This document shows positions 22,641 through 33,800 of a stretch of DNA of 64,000 nucleotides, piece after piece (the first letter of the stretch is position 1; each line of letters opens with the position of its first letter). A model generated the notes under the pieces. The model was not told the DNA's origin and ran no database searches. It worked only from the letters and a program-made list of their open reading frames with translations. The stretch spans positions 937,980 to 1,001,979 of the forward strand of contig NW_003314275.1 of the NCBI RefSeq assembly GCF_000143415.4. Reading direction: 5' to 3'. The stretch comes from Selaginella moellendorffii (Eukaryota; Streptophyta; Lycopodiopsida; Selaginellales; Selaginellaceae). A program made the position numbers and the translations under genes.

Positions 22641-22980
22641 GTGGAGAAAGTCATCAACTTGCATAATATTGTTATTATAAAAGTGCAACCACCTAATGAC
22701 TTCAAAAATTTGAGAAGTTTTCTAGGTAAGATAGGTTACCATCAAAGATTTATCAAGGACTATGCCAAAGTAGCTAAACCATTAACTAATTTATTCAAGA
22801 AAGATAAATTTTATCACTAGACTCAAAAATGTCAACAAGCATTCTTGATACTTAAAGATAAACTTACACATGCACCAATTCTTGTCCAACCAATCTGGAC
22901 TCAAGAATTTGTTGTATAAGTTAATACTTCTAACAATTTTTTGCCAACAAAAAGTTGATAATCATGATAACCCCATTCAG
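22641..22980 (+). repeat. Inverted 340-bp internal segment of the Gypsy polymerase
   Basis: The plus strand here reads VEKVINLHNIVIIKVQ, PPNDFKNLRSFLGKIGYHQR, FIKDYAKVAKPLTNLFKKD, CQQAFLILKDKLTHAPIL and ends QQKVDNHDNPIQ. That is the thumb/connection part of a Gypsy RT, but all flanking pol coding is on the minus strand. The minus-strand RT stops at IDKAK (22981) and the minus-strand RNase H begins at INYTTTEKE (22640). Turning this segment around would place both junctions in frame, so the breakpoints are precise to a base or so. Confidence 0.9.
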
Positions 22981-23500
22981 TTTTAGCTTTATCGATTTGA
23001 ATACCTCGATTGGAAACAATGTGGGCAAGTAGTATTCCTAATTTAACAAGGAAAGTACATTTTTCAGGATTAAGAGCAATTTGGTTTTATCTACATTTGA
23101 TAAATATTTCTTGAGGTAGTCAAGATGTTTATCTTTAGGTCTAAAGACATTAAAATCATCCATAAAGACTTTTATGAAATTTGTGAGATAATCTTGGAAG
23201 GTATCACTAATGATTCGTTGAAAGGTAAATAGAGCATTAGTTAATCCAAATGGCATTCACATGTATGCATATGCTCCCCATGGACTTATAAAAGCTGTTT
23301 TATATTGATTTTTAATAGCTATGTGTACTTGATTGTAGCCTAAAAAACTTTCAAGAAATGAGTATATCTCATGACCGGCTATGGCATTGCATATTTTATT
23401 TGAAAATGGTATGGGAAAAGTATCTTTTGTAGTGGCATCATTTAACTTCTTATAGTTCACATATGCATAATTTCCCATTTTTCTTGGGTACAATGACTAA
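22981..23500 (-). pseudogene. Gypsy reverse transcriptase palm and fingers
   Basis: Minus strand: KMGNYAYVNYKKLNDATTKD, FPIPFSNKI, MPFGLTNALFTFQRII and VFMDDFNVF (catalytic DD intact), then RGIQIDKAK at the inversion border. One or two frame changes near 23090. Confidence 0.88.
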
Positions 23501-24249
23501 AGGTGATAGCCATTAGGCATTTTGTATTAGATATATAAATCTTGCTTCAAGGAGTTTGTTGATTTCAGTTTTTACTTTTTTAGCAAACGTTGGATTCATC
23601 TAGTAAATAATTTGTTTAATGGGTTGAATTCCTAGAAGTAATTCAATTCGATGTGTACATAAATCAAGTGGTAAACCTTTGAGGTATTTATATGACCAAG
23701 CAAAGACATCTTTATACTTAATAAAGAGTGCAGTAGCGTCAAGTTTAAAAGTTTCATCGAATTGTGTAGTTATTAAAATGTTTTGTGGGTTTGAGGGAGT
23801 CTTAAATTTAATTCTTCAATGTCTTCATTAATATTTATGCAAAGTTTGAATTCTTGATTTTCAGTGGTGAGAGTTGGTTCATCTTGTATATTTAAGTGAT
23901 ATTTTGTAGTTTATAATTATTCTAGTTGTATCACTGGTCTTGCTTTTTGTATGGTAGTTTTTGTTATATTTGTTTTTTTTAAAATTTGGTTGTTTTGAAT
24001 CTTCACAGTCTTGACACTTGGATACAAAAAGTATCCTGTTGAGGTCAATTTCTTGAATTGACTTAAGTTCAAGATATGCTTCAAATAATTTAGCTTCTTC
24101 AAGATTGTTTAAGCCTTTTTGCCAATTGTACTCTTGAACTTGTGTTTGTCAAAAACTTCATGAGATTTTCTTGCTTGTCAATATTAATATTTTAGTTTGT
24201 CCTTTTTGGGATTGTATACATATCTCATGTTCCATCTAATATTGTGCAT

Positions 24250-24570
24250 AAACAGCTTTGTTAAGTCAAAGTCTTCTGAGCAAGATTTTGTAAGAAGATT
24301 CTTCAATTGACATTTTTAACACAACAAAGCTAACTTTAAATTTATGTCCTTTGATTGTTATAGAGACATCATGTACAATGCCTGTTGGTTTGACAACTCT
24401 TTGATTAACCATGCATACATTGAATGGTGCAATTTATATATTGCCAAGTCCTAAAGCTTTACATAATGTATATTCAATGATGTTAACTCCAAAACCTCCA
24501 TCAAAGATAGCTCCTTCAATATGATTTTTGCCGATATATACATTGATACAAGGTATATTATCATCATAAT
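24250..24570 (-). pseudogene. Gypsy protease
   Basis: Minus strand YIGKNHIEGAIFDGGFGVNI followed by LCKALGLGNI and a second half with KPTGIVHDVSITIKGHKFKV. The retropepsin active site appears as DGG rather than DSG/DTG. Stops present. Confidence 0.75.
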
Positions 24571-24939
24571 CATCAAGTTGGATTCTGTAAATATTTTTTT
24601 GTTGTGTTGGTTGATATTAGTGTTTTTCTTGTATGCAAGCTTTAGATATCCTTTGATTACATATCTTTAAGATTTATTTTTTCATATATGGTGCTATTTG
24701 TAATATTCATTATAGGGTTAAAATAATTCCTTGCTGTAGTATGTGTTTGGCAATGGTTGTATGCTCACTTGAGTAAAGCTTAATACTTAAGTTTGGTCGT
24801 CTTGATTGTATATTTAATCATTAATAATTTTGGGATCTTTGTTTTGAAGCTCTTGTTAGATAGTTTTAAGTATTTTCTTACTCTTTTTCCATTTTGTATT
24901 CTTGATGTCTAATGCTTGATCACTTTCATTTCAAGCTTA

Positions 24940-25880
24940 AATAAGCCATCTTTGGACATTCAGTTGTTGGATGTTGATATTAATTTCTGTTGCAGCAAAC
25001 CTTGTTTCTCAGAAAAAGAAAAAGTAGGTTATCCCAGGAATTCAGTGGTGAAACCTTCATTCCATAATGGTTTCTTTCTTGAGCTTGACAACCACAGAAA
25101 GGATATTATACGTTCACCATAATGGCGCAAGCTCTCGCTCATTCCTAAGCCCGTGGGAATGTTTTATAAGGCTGTCATACGTTAAGAAGCAATTAGTGTC
25201 CGATTTGGACGGGAACCTGATGGCCGGATATCTGGCTGGAATAAACAAATATATTGGCAAAATCAAATAATTTTGCAACGCTTTGTGCGCTTGTTCTTGC
25301 TCTCCCTCCTTTGCATCTTGCAAGCTACTGTGATCAGAGCAAGCTCTTCTGCCTGCAGTCATCTCGGGATGATGGGAAAAGCCAAGAGCTACTTGTCGTC
25401 CATAGCCCAAGACTACAGCATGTCCACGATCATGGAACACTTAAGATGCTTGGTGGATCTCCTGGGGAGATCTGGGAAGCTAGACGAGGCCAGTGTCGAG
25501 CAAAATTTCAGCGCTGGAGAATGAAAGAGTGGGGAAAAGTCCGATGCTAGTGTAGCTCCAACCATTCTTCTCAATCCCTGTCGAATACACTCGAAGGAAT
25601 GTCCCCGAATGAGGCTCGAATGTGCCCTTGGCACAAGTGATCCAGGCCAGGCCATCGCAATCTTCCACGAGAAAGAACCTCGATCTTTCATCTTCTGGAA
25701 GATTTCCAGCGCCCGCACTTTCCATACATTTCCATGACCAGATTAGCAAGGAACCTGGAGGCCCCTGGAGATGATTTTCCTCGTGGATGCGTGGATGCGC
25801 CTTCCCCCTCCCAGATCTGTGCTCACCGCATTCTCGCCCAGGCACCCACCGCTGGAGATCGCTCCTCCTTCCTGCAACTC
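24940..25880 (-). repeat. PPR-relic block, copy B (inverse of 8060-9095)
   Basis: Reverse-complement match to copy A over about 0.9 kb. It carries the same PPR E-region words in the plus direction (CSHLGMMGKAKSYLSS at 25345-25395, MEHLRCLVDLLGRSG at 25430-25475). Copy B lacks about 36 bases of the SINE-like segment that contain the B box, and has a 9-base duplication at catccacg (25793). Neither copy has a long open frame. Confidence 0.8.
25170..25270 (+). repeat. SINE-like repeat, copy 2, B box deleted
   Basis: Same sequence as copy 1 (ttaagaagcaattagtgtcc.. to ..aaatatattggcaa), but the following ggtcacaggttcgaatccacagccagag block is missing. The deletion joins at a short shared caa. Confidence 0.6.
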
Positions 25881-25950
25881 TTCGCTGGATGGCACCTCCT
25901 CGTCAAGGCTCAAGAACGATGCCATGGAAAACCACTGCCATTGCCATTAT

Positions 25951-26237
25951 CATACTTGCATCCGAACATTCGAACGCAACCGGATTCGAACGGGTATCGA
26001 ACGTTTAATACCCGTTTAGCTTTTTTTCGAACGGGTATAATGGTTTTCAGTTTTTCTCGAACCCTAATTTTACAGTTTTTTTTCGAATACATGAACCCTA
26101 ATCCTAAGTAAAAGAAAGCATATTCTTTAGGGTTTTTAAAAATATTCTTGGTGTTTAAACGCCGTTTTAAACGCCGTATTATACACACGTTTTAAACGGT
26201 GTTTTTTATTAATCGTACCCGTTCGAATGCAAGTATG
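25951..26237. mobile_element. 287-bp hAT-like MITE
   Basis: Terminal inverted repeats CATACTTGCATCCGAAC (25951-25967) and its complement at 26221-26237 match at 16 of 17 positions. The element is flanked by a perfect 8-bp target duplication GCCATTAT (25943-25950 and 26238-26245). Subterminal cgaacgggtat words occur in both orientations. The interior is AT-rich, non-coding and includes ccctaa words. An 8-bp duplication is the signature of hAT transposases. The element cannot move by itself. Confidence 0.88.
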
Positions 26238-26245
26238 GCCATTAT

Positions 26246-27090
26246 ACGCTACTGCTGCACATTTTCGATCCAGGGGGCTCTTTACCCGGGCGGTCTGCTG
26301 CTGCCGGGCGTGCTCTATGAGTCGAGCAGCATGGTCTTTCTTCTCAGTCTCAGACATCTTCAAACTAGGCTCACAAGCACAAGCACTGCTTTTCCGCGGT
26401 ATGTATGGTTCTTCTCGTGCTCGTTGTGCTTATACTCTTGTCCAGTTCAGATCGCTTCATTCCTCATCTTCGCCACCCTTTGGCCTGGACCATTTTCCAA
26501 GATAAAATGGAGGCTTGTAGTTCATCAACATCCAAGGCGTGGAGTGACCACAACGCAACTTGTGATGAGATGAGTTGGTGACTTGGTATACTTTTTTGTG
26601 TTATGCCATCTGCTCTTTGGAAACTTTTGAGAAAGCTTGCTCTCAGCTGATTGAGTTTGAGCTTGGTCAAGGCTCTCACAGGTTTATTGGATCTCTGGTG
26701 CAACCCTGGAGTTTTGTTTGCGGGTGAGTAAGCTTTCACGGTTTCAGAGCAATATATTATTGCCAAGAAAAGGCATCAAAACTTGGAGCTCTGAGTCTCA
26801 CGCCCCGAGGATTTGAAAGGATCCAAACCTATGGACCTCCAGCTTTGACAACCAAGTGAAGAATAGATTCCCGGGACCAGGGTGCCTGGATCAAATCAAA
26901 CTCGAGCTCAGACAAGCCATCTTCCAGAACAATATCTTAAACGGATGTTGCTGGTTCTTGTTGCAGCATACTTATACTTTATTTCTCAAAAGTAACTTCT
27001 GCATCAGCTGCTTGCTCAGATTGAGATGTAGAGTCCATCCAACCCGTTTTGTTTGCCATGGCCTCGCCAGAGCATGGAGAAAGTCCATCG
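26246..27090. other. No gene recognised
   Basis: Short minus-strand segment MSETEKKDHAARLIEHARQQQ (26350-26290) looks protein-like but is not extended by clear exons. Nothing else seen. Confidence 0.4.
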
Positions 27091-27310
27091 AGAAGAGAAT
27101 GGTTTCTTTCTTGAGCTTGACAGCAGCAACGAGCTGAGCGCCATGCGCCCACAAAACTTGCGCCGCTGTTTACATTATGGTATACGTTAAGAAGCAATTA
27201 GTGTACACTTTGGATGGGAACCTGATGGCCGGATATCTGGCTAGAATAAAAAAATATATTGGCAAGGTCACAGGTTCGAATCCACAGCCAGAGACCCAAT
27301 CAAATGAACG
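27090..27310 (+). repeat. SINE-like repeat, copy 3 (B box present)
   Basis: Begins with the same gtttctttcttgagcttgaca that precedes copy 2 (25067) and copy 1 (inverse, about 8985). It then runs gttaagaagcaattagtgt.. to aaggtcacaggttcgaatcc (27266-27283) and gagacccaatc. B box perfect. Confidence 0.6.
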
Positions 27311-27599
27311 AGGGATTTCTCTTCTGGCAGCGTTTCTGGAGCTAAATCTTCTATCGTGCCGATCCTCCAGGCGCGACGCCACGAATGATCCACGCCGCCG
27401 CGCCGGGTTCAGGCTCTTGGATCGTGCGATATTCCCTTTCGCTGGCAAATGCGAGCAGCAAGAACAGGGCATTCGATCGATGCGGCGTCAATCTTGTTCG
27501 ATTGAATGTCCCAGAGGAATCTCGTGTCCTGCAACACGGTCGTACAATCCTACTTCAATCTCAGCCAGGCAAACAAAATCTTGGATTGACGTGGTCGGC

Positions 27600-28170
27600 T
27601 AGCGCTCACTCAGTACACTGTATGCCCAGTCCGGGCATCTTGAGAACTCCAAGAACATGGAGTTCCGTGATCGTCTTGATCACCGCGTATGTGGCGGCAT
27701 CCCGCATCCGAGAGTGAGAGTCTATGTTTGATTGCGTCTCAGAGCGCCATGGAACTCGATGATAATGGCGCTCGCGCAGCAGGGGCAAATTGTGGCAGCG
27801 AAATCGAGACCTTGGGCAAAAACGCCGGCCAAGGATCTCATGTCCAATCTACTGCCCAGAATGACAGGACGTCCCCTTCCAGCAGTGAATACCAGAGGGG
27901 GACCGCCAAAGAGACCTTTGATTTCATGCCGGATCAAGACGTGGTGCATGGACGGCGATGACGACAGCCACCAAGGCTTCGTCGCCCTCATGAAGAACAG
28001 CTTCGGTCAAGAATTCAGTACCGTGGATCCGCGAGAATGGGCATTTTGACAAGGCCCTGGCAGCGCTCAAGTTGAAACTTGCGTGAGACAATGGTCTTGC
28101 GCAGGATGTCGTGAACGAGAGCATGAAGATGCGCACCTTGCTTTCCTGGACGACCAACGCTCAAAACGCT
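27600..28170 (+). pseudogene. PPR gene relic, third copy of the 10.0-10.6 kb piece
   Basis: Plus strand RLRAPWNSMIMALAQQGQIV (27730-27790), KTPAKDLMSNLLPRMTG, then IKTWCMDGDDDSHQGFVAL, ENGHFDKAL and ESMKMRTLLSWTTNAQNA (28120-28165). It matches the minus-strand copy at 10.6-10.0 kb with deletions that remove most of one repeat. Confidence 0.7.
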
Positions 28171-28234
28171 TGAAGGACAAAATCAGGAGTCAGAACCATA
28201 CTCGTTTGTTTGTGACTTGTGACTTGTTTATGTT

Positions 28235-28560
28235 TCCGCAGACAGTATCCATCGCCATGGTTACGCGCAGAACAACGAGAGCGAGCTCGCCCTGGAGCTG
28301 TTTTCGTGCATGCCTGCCAGATCGGGCTGCGTGCCGGATGCGAGAAGTTTTGTTGCGGCTCTCAAGGCTTGCGCGGGCTTGGCGAGCAAAGAGGAGCCAG
28401 GTCCAGGGACGGGCCGTGAAGAGGATGGCTTTGGAGAGAGGCATGGAGATCCATTCCCAGGCCGAGGAGCGGGGATTTGCGAGTGACATCTTTCTGGCGA
28501 CAACGCTGGTGGATATGTACGCCAAATCTTGTCGGATCCTGGAGAGCAGCTACTGGCCGA
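28235..28560 (+). pseudogene. PPR gene fragment (P-L-S repeats)
   Basis: Frames combine to GYAQNNESELALELFSCMPA, CVPDARSFVAALKACAGLASK and LERGMEIHSQAEERGFASDIF followed by LATTLVDMYAKS. These are typical PLS-class PPR helices, broken by two frame changes. It is a different PPR segment from those duplicated at 9-10 and 30 kb. Confidence 0.7.
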
Positions 28561-28829
28561 ATCGATACCTCTCCAACATGATCGCTTCCGAAGCGTTTCC
28601 AGCCCAGAATCGACCAAGCCATTTCAGAATCTGGACAATTGCAGTCCGGGGGTAATCTCGATGCGATCAACTTCACGAGCTTCCTCAAGGTAGCGCGTGG
28701 ATCCTCCAAATCTCTGGCCTCGCAGCGGATGTCGTCCACGTGGACAGTCAGATGGATTTCAAATCTTCTTTTGCATTCCAAATCCAATGAGAAGTGCTGA
28801 AACTATATTTTATTATCTCCCAGTGTTCA

Positions 28830-28925
28830 TGGCTTTGTGGTTATAGCATGCATGCTGTAATGTTCTATTGTGTAGGGTTGCTGGGTTCGATTCGCCTCAA
28901 TTTTCAATTAAGAATAATACGGTTT
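28830..28925 (+). repeat. Possible tRNA-derived SINE head
   Basis: tggctttgtggttatagcat..gtagggttgctgggttcgattcg resembles a decayed tRNA: an A-box-like tgtggttatagc and a B-box-like ggttcgattcg about 45 nt later. No clear tail or target duplication. Confidence 0.3.
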
Positions 28926-28940
28926 TAGGGTCGCCCCCTA

Positions 28941-29038
28941 ACATGAACACTATTTTATTATTTTATTATTAAATTAACTGTGTTGAGTTACATGAACACT
29001 ATTTTATTATTTTATTATTAAATTAACTGTGTTGAGTT
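28941..29038. repeat. Perfect 49-bp tandem duplication
   Basis: Unit 28941-28989 (acatgaacactattttatta..tgttgagtt) is repeated without change at 28990-29038. Confidence 0.97.
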
Positions 29039-29540
29039 TCTGGGTGTTAAGTTGGTACTAGATCATAGTAAAGAAGCAAAACCAAACTTGTAATCAATGG
29101 AATCCATTCTTACAGACTTAAACAGACAGATCATTAAACAGTATTAACTTAGGTGCATCTCCACTGTAGTCATGCAATCAAATTTTGTGGAAGGGAAGAT
29201 ATATATTTGATTTGCTCCAACAGCACACAAACAGCACAAATATGCCATTGAGCTTACCAATTCAATCATATATACCAAATTCTCATCAATTGTCACTTTA
29301 ACATAATCGATCAATCACACACAATGTTGTGCCATTGAATTCTTGATGACCCTGCCAGCATATGCAAGCCTTCCTCACCATTTGAACAAGAAAGACGCTA
29401 GACAAAATAGTGAGTGAGAATGAACTTTTAAACGCAGTTTATATTAGTGGTAACTACAAACAAATAAAAGGTTAAGAGCGATACATCACAGCCGTTGGAT
29501 TAAAGTATATCTTAGAATATACCATCCAAACTGTTAGATT
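29039..29540. other. AT-rich non-coding
   Basis: No gene, RNA or clear repeat recognised. Confidence 0.5.
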
Positions 29541-29599
29541 TTAGTGCGCATGGCTATGGACCTGCGCTGGGAGGTGAGAGAGACTCGGGTATTCATCTT

Positions 29600-29960
29600 C
29601 CTCTGTGCAGTGGAAAGCTCCCAGATGTTTGGGTGGCTTGAATCCCTCGGAGCTCTCCATCCGGTTGCACCCAGACAAAGGCGACGTTTTCCATCCCCTC
29701 TCTCTCAACTACACAACAGGCCTGGCGTGCCGGACTTGGGACGAGCTGGTCCAGGAGCTCAGCTGCATCTATTCTGACGCAATTGCTTCGCTCCCTGATG
29801 CATCCCTTCCAGATGCCAAGACACGGCAAAATGCAGCAATCGTCCAAGGCATCCAGCCGCCCAAGGACGAAAGGGAGCTGGCTTGGATGTCAAAGCTGTC
29901 CGAGATTTGCAGAGGTAGGATCCACGTGGACTTGCTTTTGTGCCACAAATTCATGCACCA
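29600..29960 (+). other. Unidentified open, protein-like fragment
   Basis: One frame is open over 170 codons (29605-30117); the first 120 residues look like a globular protein (LNPSELSIRLHPDKGDVFHP, CRTWDELVQELSCIY, IQPPKDERELAWMSKLSEIC, VDLLLCHKFMHHL). From about 29960 it runs into the duplicated PPR relic. GC content is higher than the AT-rich DNA to the left. I cannot name it; it may be a captured exon. Confidence 0.4.
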
Positions 29961-29974
29961 TCTGGACGTGAACA

Positions 29975-30840
29975 TCGGCATCGTTGCCCTCACGAAGAAC
30001 AGCTTCGGTCAAATCCCGGAGAAGAATCCAGTCCTGTGGATCCTCGCATTTGCGAGAATGGGCATTTTGACAAGGCCGTTCACAAGATCCTGCACAAGAC
30101 CATTGTCTGCTGGATAGCTCTCACGCAAGTTTCAACTTGAGCGCTGCCAGGAGCATGTTTGAGAGCATGAAGATGCGCACCTTGGTTTCCTGGACGACCA
30201 ACGCTCAAAACGGGCACTGCGACCGAGCAGTGGAAGTCTTCCAGCTTATGAATCTTGAGGGTGTCAAGCCGGACGAGTTGATGTTCCAAAGCATTTTAAC
30301 TTTGTGCAGCCATGCCAAGCTGGGAACACTTGGTCTTGATCAGCCAATACTTTGGGATGGTGGCGAGGAGGGGGTACCTTATATTTCTGCATGATCGATG
30401 TCCTGGGTCGATCCAGGAGAACTTTGAGTGCAAAGGAGCTTGTCAAACTCAATGCCATTCCTTCCAGATGTTGTGAGCTTTGGATGGGAGCTTCCCTCTT
30501 CCATGGCTGATTGTGCTGAGAGAGTTGCAGCAAAGAGTTTTGAGGGCGCTGGAGCTCTACTACACTACTGGTCTCTCAAACATGTACTCTATCGATTACA
30601 CATTGGGAGGTTGGACAAGGTCTCAATGATCTGGAACCTGATGATGTCGAGGCGAGTGAGAAAAGTTCCAGGGATCAGTAAAGGAGGAGCTGCTGCACTA
30701 CCACCAGCGTTGTGGCTTTTGGATTGATCAGTAGGACACAAGGCATATATGTTGTAGTGAAAGCATTGCTTTCCCACAGTTCATCTTTCGCCCTTTTTGC
30801 TCTAAATACTCTTGTTGTGGACAGCCAGCCCGGAGTACTT
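29975..30840 (+). pseudogene. PPR gene relic, inverse copy of 9.36-10.27 kb, with Gypsy integrase tail
   Basis: Plus strand ICENGHFDKAVHKILHKTI, SAARSMFESMKMRTLVSWTT, AQNGHCDRAVEVFQLMNL and GVKPDELMFQSILTLCSHAK (30130-30310), then IWNLMMSRRVRKVPGIS (30625-30670). It ends in the integrase words of Gypsy 2. It shares its junction with the retroelement with the 9.4-kb copy. Confidence 0.78.
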
Positions 30841-33800
30841 TGGTAACAATCTAAGTCCATTGGTAATATTGGATCATGACCATATAGGAGTTTATATGGT
30901 GAAACACTAACAAAATTTTGCACCCTTATGACATATGCATACTGAAGAAACGGCAAATAACCATTCTAATTAGAATGCTGAAAATTCACATACTTTGCAA
31001 TCATCTTTTTGAATGTCTAAATGAGTTTTTCCACAAAACCATCTGTTTGTGAATCATAAGCACTTGTGAAAATGTGGTATATCCCCAACCAAGACGTCAA
31101 AACATGAAATGCTTCAACTATAAATGTGGGATTATTATTCGAAAGAATCTGCTCCGGACAACAATGTTAGAACACCACTCAATTGAGGGGGAAGTACTTA
31201 ACAGTAGTTGCAAAGGCATTAGCAAAAACACGAACTTTCGCCCAACAAATTAAATAGTCAGAATAAATAATAACATACTCATTGCCAGTAGTCAATCATG
31301 GAAAAGCTCTCGTAAGATTAAATGCCACCAACTCAAAATGGACAAAAAACTACAATTGACTTTAACTGTCCTTCTGTAGCACAAGAAGGAGTATTACAAG
31401 CTTGGCACCAAACACAATTACACACATATCAGATAACATCATGTGTTGTCTCTCTGGCCAATAGAAATACTTGTGTAGCTTCTCTGTTGCACGACAATGT
31501 CCCATATTCCCACCTAGAATAGGAGAATCATGGTAAGTATGGAGAAACTATGGAATAAATATTAAGGCACCACCAACCATAAATGATTATTAGGATCTAT
31601 CCTCACAAAATAAAGAAGGCCATCTTCAAGATGATATTAAGAATGTAAATGTCAAAATGACAAGTCATCAGCAAGTGATGCAAGATTCTCAAACCCATCT
31701 CAAAGTTTTTGAATCCATGGCTCAATCTTTTGAGCCTGCAAACCTCATCAAGAGAAAGTAAATTTTGTTATGCATATTGTGGACACTAAACATCAAATAT
31801 AACAACTGCGAACAGCACAAAATCCTCATTTAGAAAATCCATAAACGCTGGAATAACAGGCTCATCAGAAATATGAGAAGAGAGTGAAGAAGGAAAAGAA
31901 GTTTGAGAAAGGGCGTCAGCATCAGCCATAGAACTCCCCAAATGATGAATAACATCAAAATTATATATCTTAAACTTCAAAGCCCATTGAACAATATGGC
32001 TAACTAAGTTTTTCTGCTTTAATAATGAAGTAACAACAACATGATCACCTTCCAGTAATGTCCAAAAACCATATATATATGCATAAAGTTTCTCAAAACC
32101 CCAAAGTGCTACTAAATATTCTTTCTCTGTCGTGATATAGTTTGCCTTTGTTGGTTGTAATGTATGGCTTATATATGCAATAGATGGCATTGACTAGCCA
32201 CACTTAAGTTCTCTTGCATCAAAACACCTCCAAGACCAATATCAAAAACATCCATGTGCAAAATGAAAGGTCAAGTGTAATCAAGATACACCAAAACTGG
32301 AGGAGTCATCAATAACATCTTGAGATCTATGAACATCTGCTCATAATGTGTAGACCAAATGAAAGATGATGTTGATAACTTCAACAATACTCGCAATGGT
32401 GCAGTGCAATTAGAAAAATGATCCACAAAATAACCAAGATATTGCATCTTGCCCAGAAAGCATTACACATCATTTATACATTTCGGAGTAGAGATCTTTA
32501 GAACAACCACAAGTTTGTTAGGATCAACTTGCAAACCCTCACGAGAAATATGGTACCCAAGATAAATTGTGTTCTTGGACCCAAACATGCACTTCGATTG
32601 CTTTAGGTTTAAACCAACTTCTTGCAATTAATTTAACACTTTACGAACATCACAGATGTGTTCCTCCCACATTCCCTCCGAGTGGATCAAGACATCATCA
32701 ATGAAGTTAGTAGTCACCTCTAGCATGTTGCAAAGAATCTCATCCATCATCCACTAGAAAGTCATTGGAGCGTTGTTCAAACCAAATAACATCACCAAGA
32801 ACTCATATAAACTAAATGATGTACGAAAAGCAATATTAAATCTTCTTCGGCTATTGGTACTTACCAAAACCCAAAAATAAGATCTAGCTTGGTGGATTAA
32901 CAATTTCTCTTTAGATGATCCAAGAGATCAATATTGTGAAGAAAAGGGTATACATCCAGAATCGTCACTTCATTTAACAAACAATAGTCGATGCAAAAAC
33001 GAATACTCTTATCAAACTTTGTCATAAGATGAAATTCATATGCCCAAGGACTTTATGACTTCTAAATAACACTATTTTCTAACATCTTTTTGACGTTTGC
33101 ATGTAAAATCTTGATTTCTTTGGATGACCAATGACAAATAAGAACCTTGATTGAACAAGCATTTCCAGTTGGAATGAAATGATGTGTGGCAATCTTTGCC
33201 CTAGACGATAGGTCAAATTCAAAAAGATCAGTATACTCCTTTATGAGCCGGTCAACTGCCTCAACACAAAGACTATCAGAGGGATCGACAAAAGGAAGAG
33301 TGAAACAAGATAAAAATATAAAAGGAAGTAATGGGGAAACAAAAGTAAAAAACAAACAGACAAAGAAGTAAAGAAGTTAAAGGAATGGATAAAATATAAG
33401 GAAGTATGAAACAAAAGGGAGAAAGTCTCAAAGTCACATTTGGTATAGGTGCGTTACAACCAATCTATACCAAGGATGAGGTCAAAAAATTAATTTAACA
33501 TCACTTGCAATGACTACAACTCAAACTTGAGATCGCCCACACACATAACTATGTCCGCCTCATTCCGTGCACATGTATATATATAACTGTTGCCATAAAG
33601 AATAAAAACTAGTTTTGCCGTACGATGCAAATGTAAACGGCAATATGTAGCAACATGTCGAGCAATAGAAGATAAACTCAAATCTATATCAACCAATATA
33701 AAGAGAATAATAAAAGACCTTTTGTTATAAAAACGAGTTTGGAAAGTAAACACTAGATGAACTAATGCCAAATAAACCCCTTGATGATACTGCCAAAAGA

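Larger units (their letters stand above)
20860..24900 (-). mobile_element. Decayed Ty3/Gypsy retrotransposon 1
   Basis: On the minus strand, right to left: protease (24560-24250, IFDGGFGVNII); reverse transcriptase (23493-22981); RNase H (22640-22400, NYTTTEKEVLGMIYALTKI); and integrase core (about 21740-21413). The order PR-RT-RH-INT is that of Ty3/Gypsy. AT-rich, many stops. I could not define LTRs. The DGG protease motif and sequence style resemble lineages common in early land plants (inference). Confidence 0.85.
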
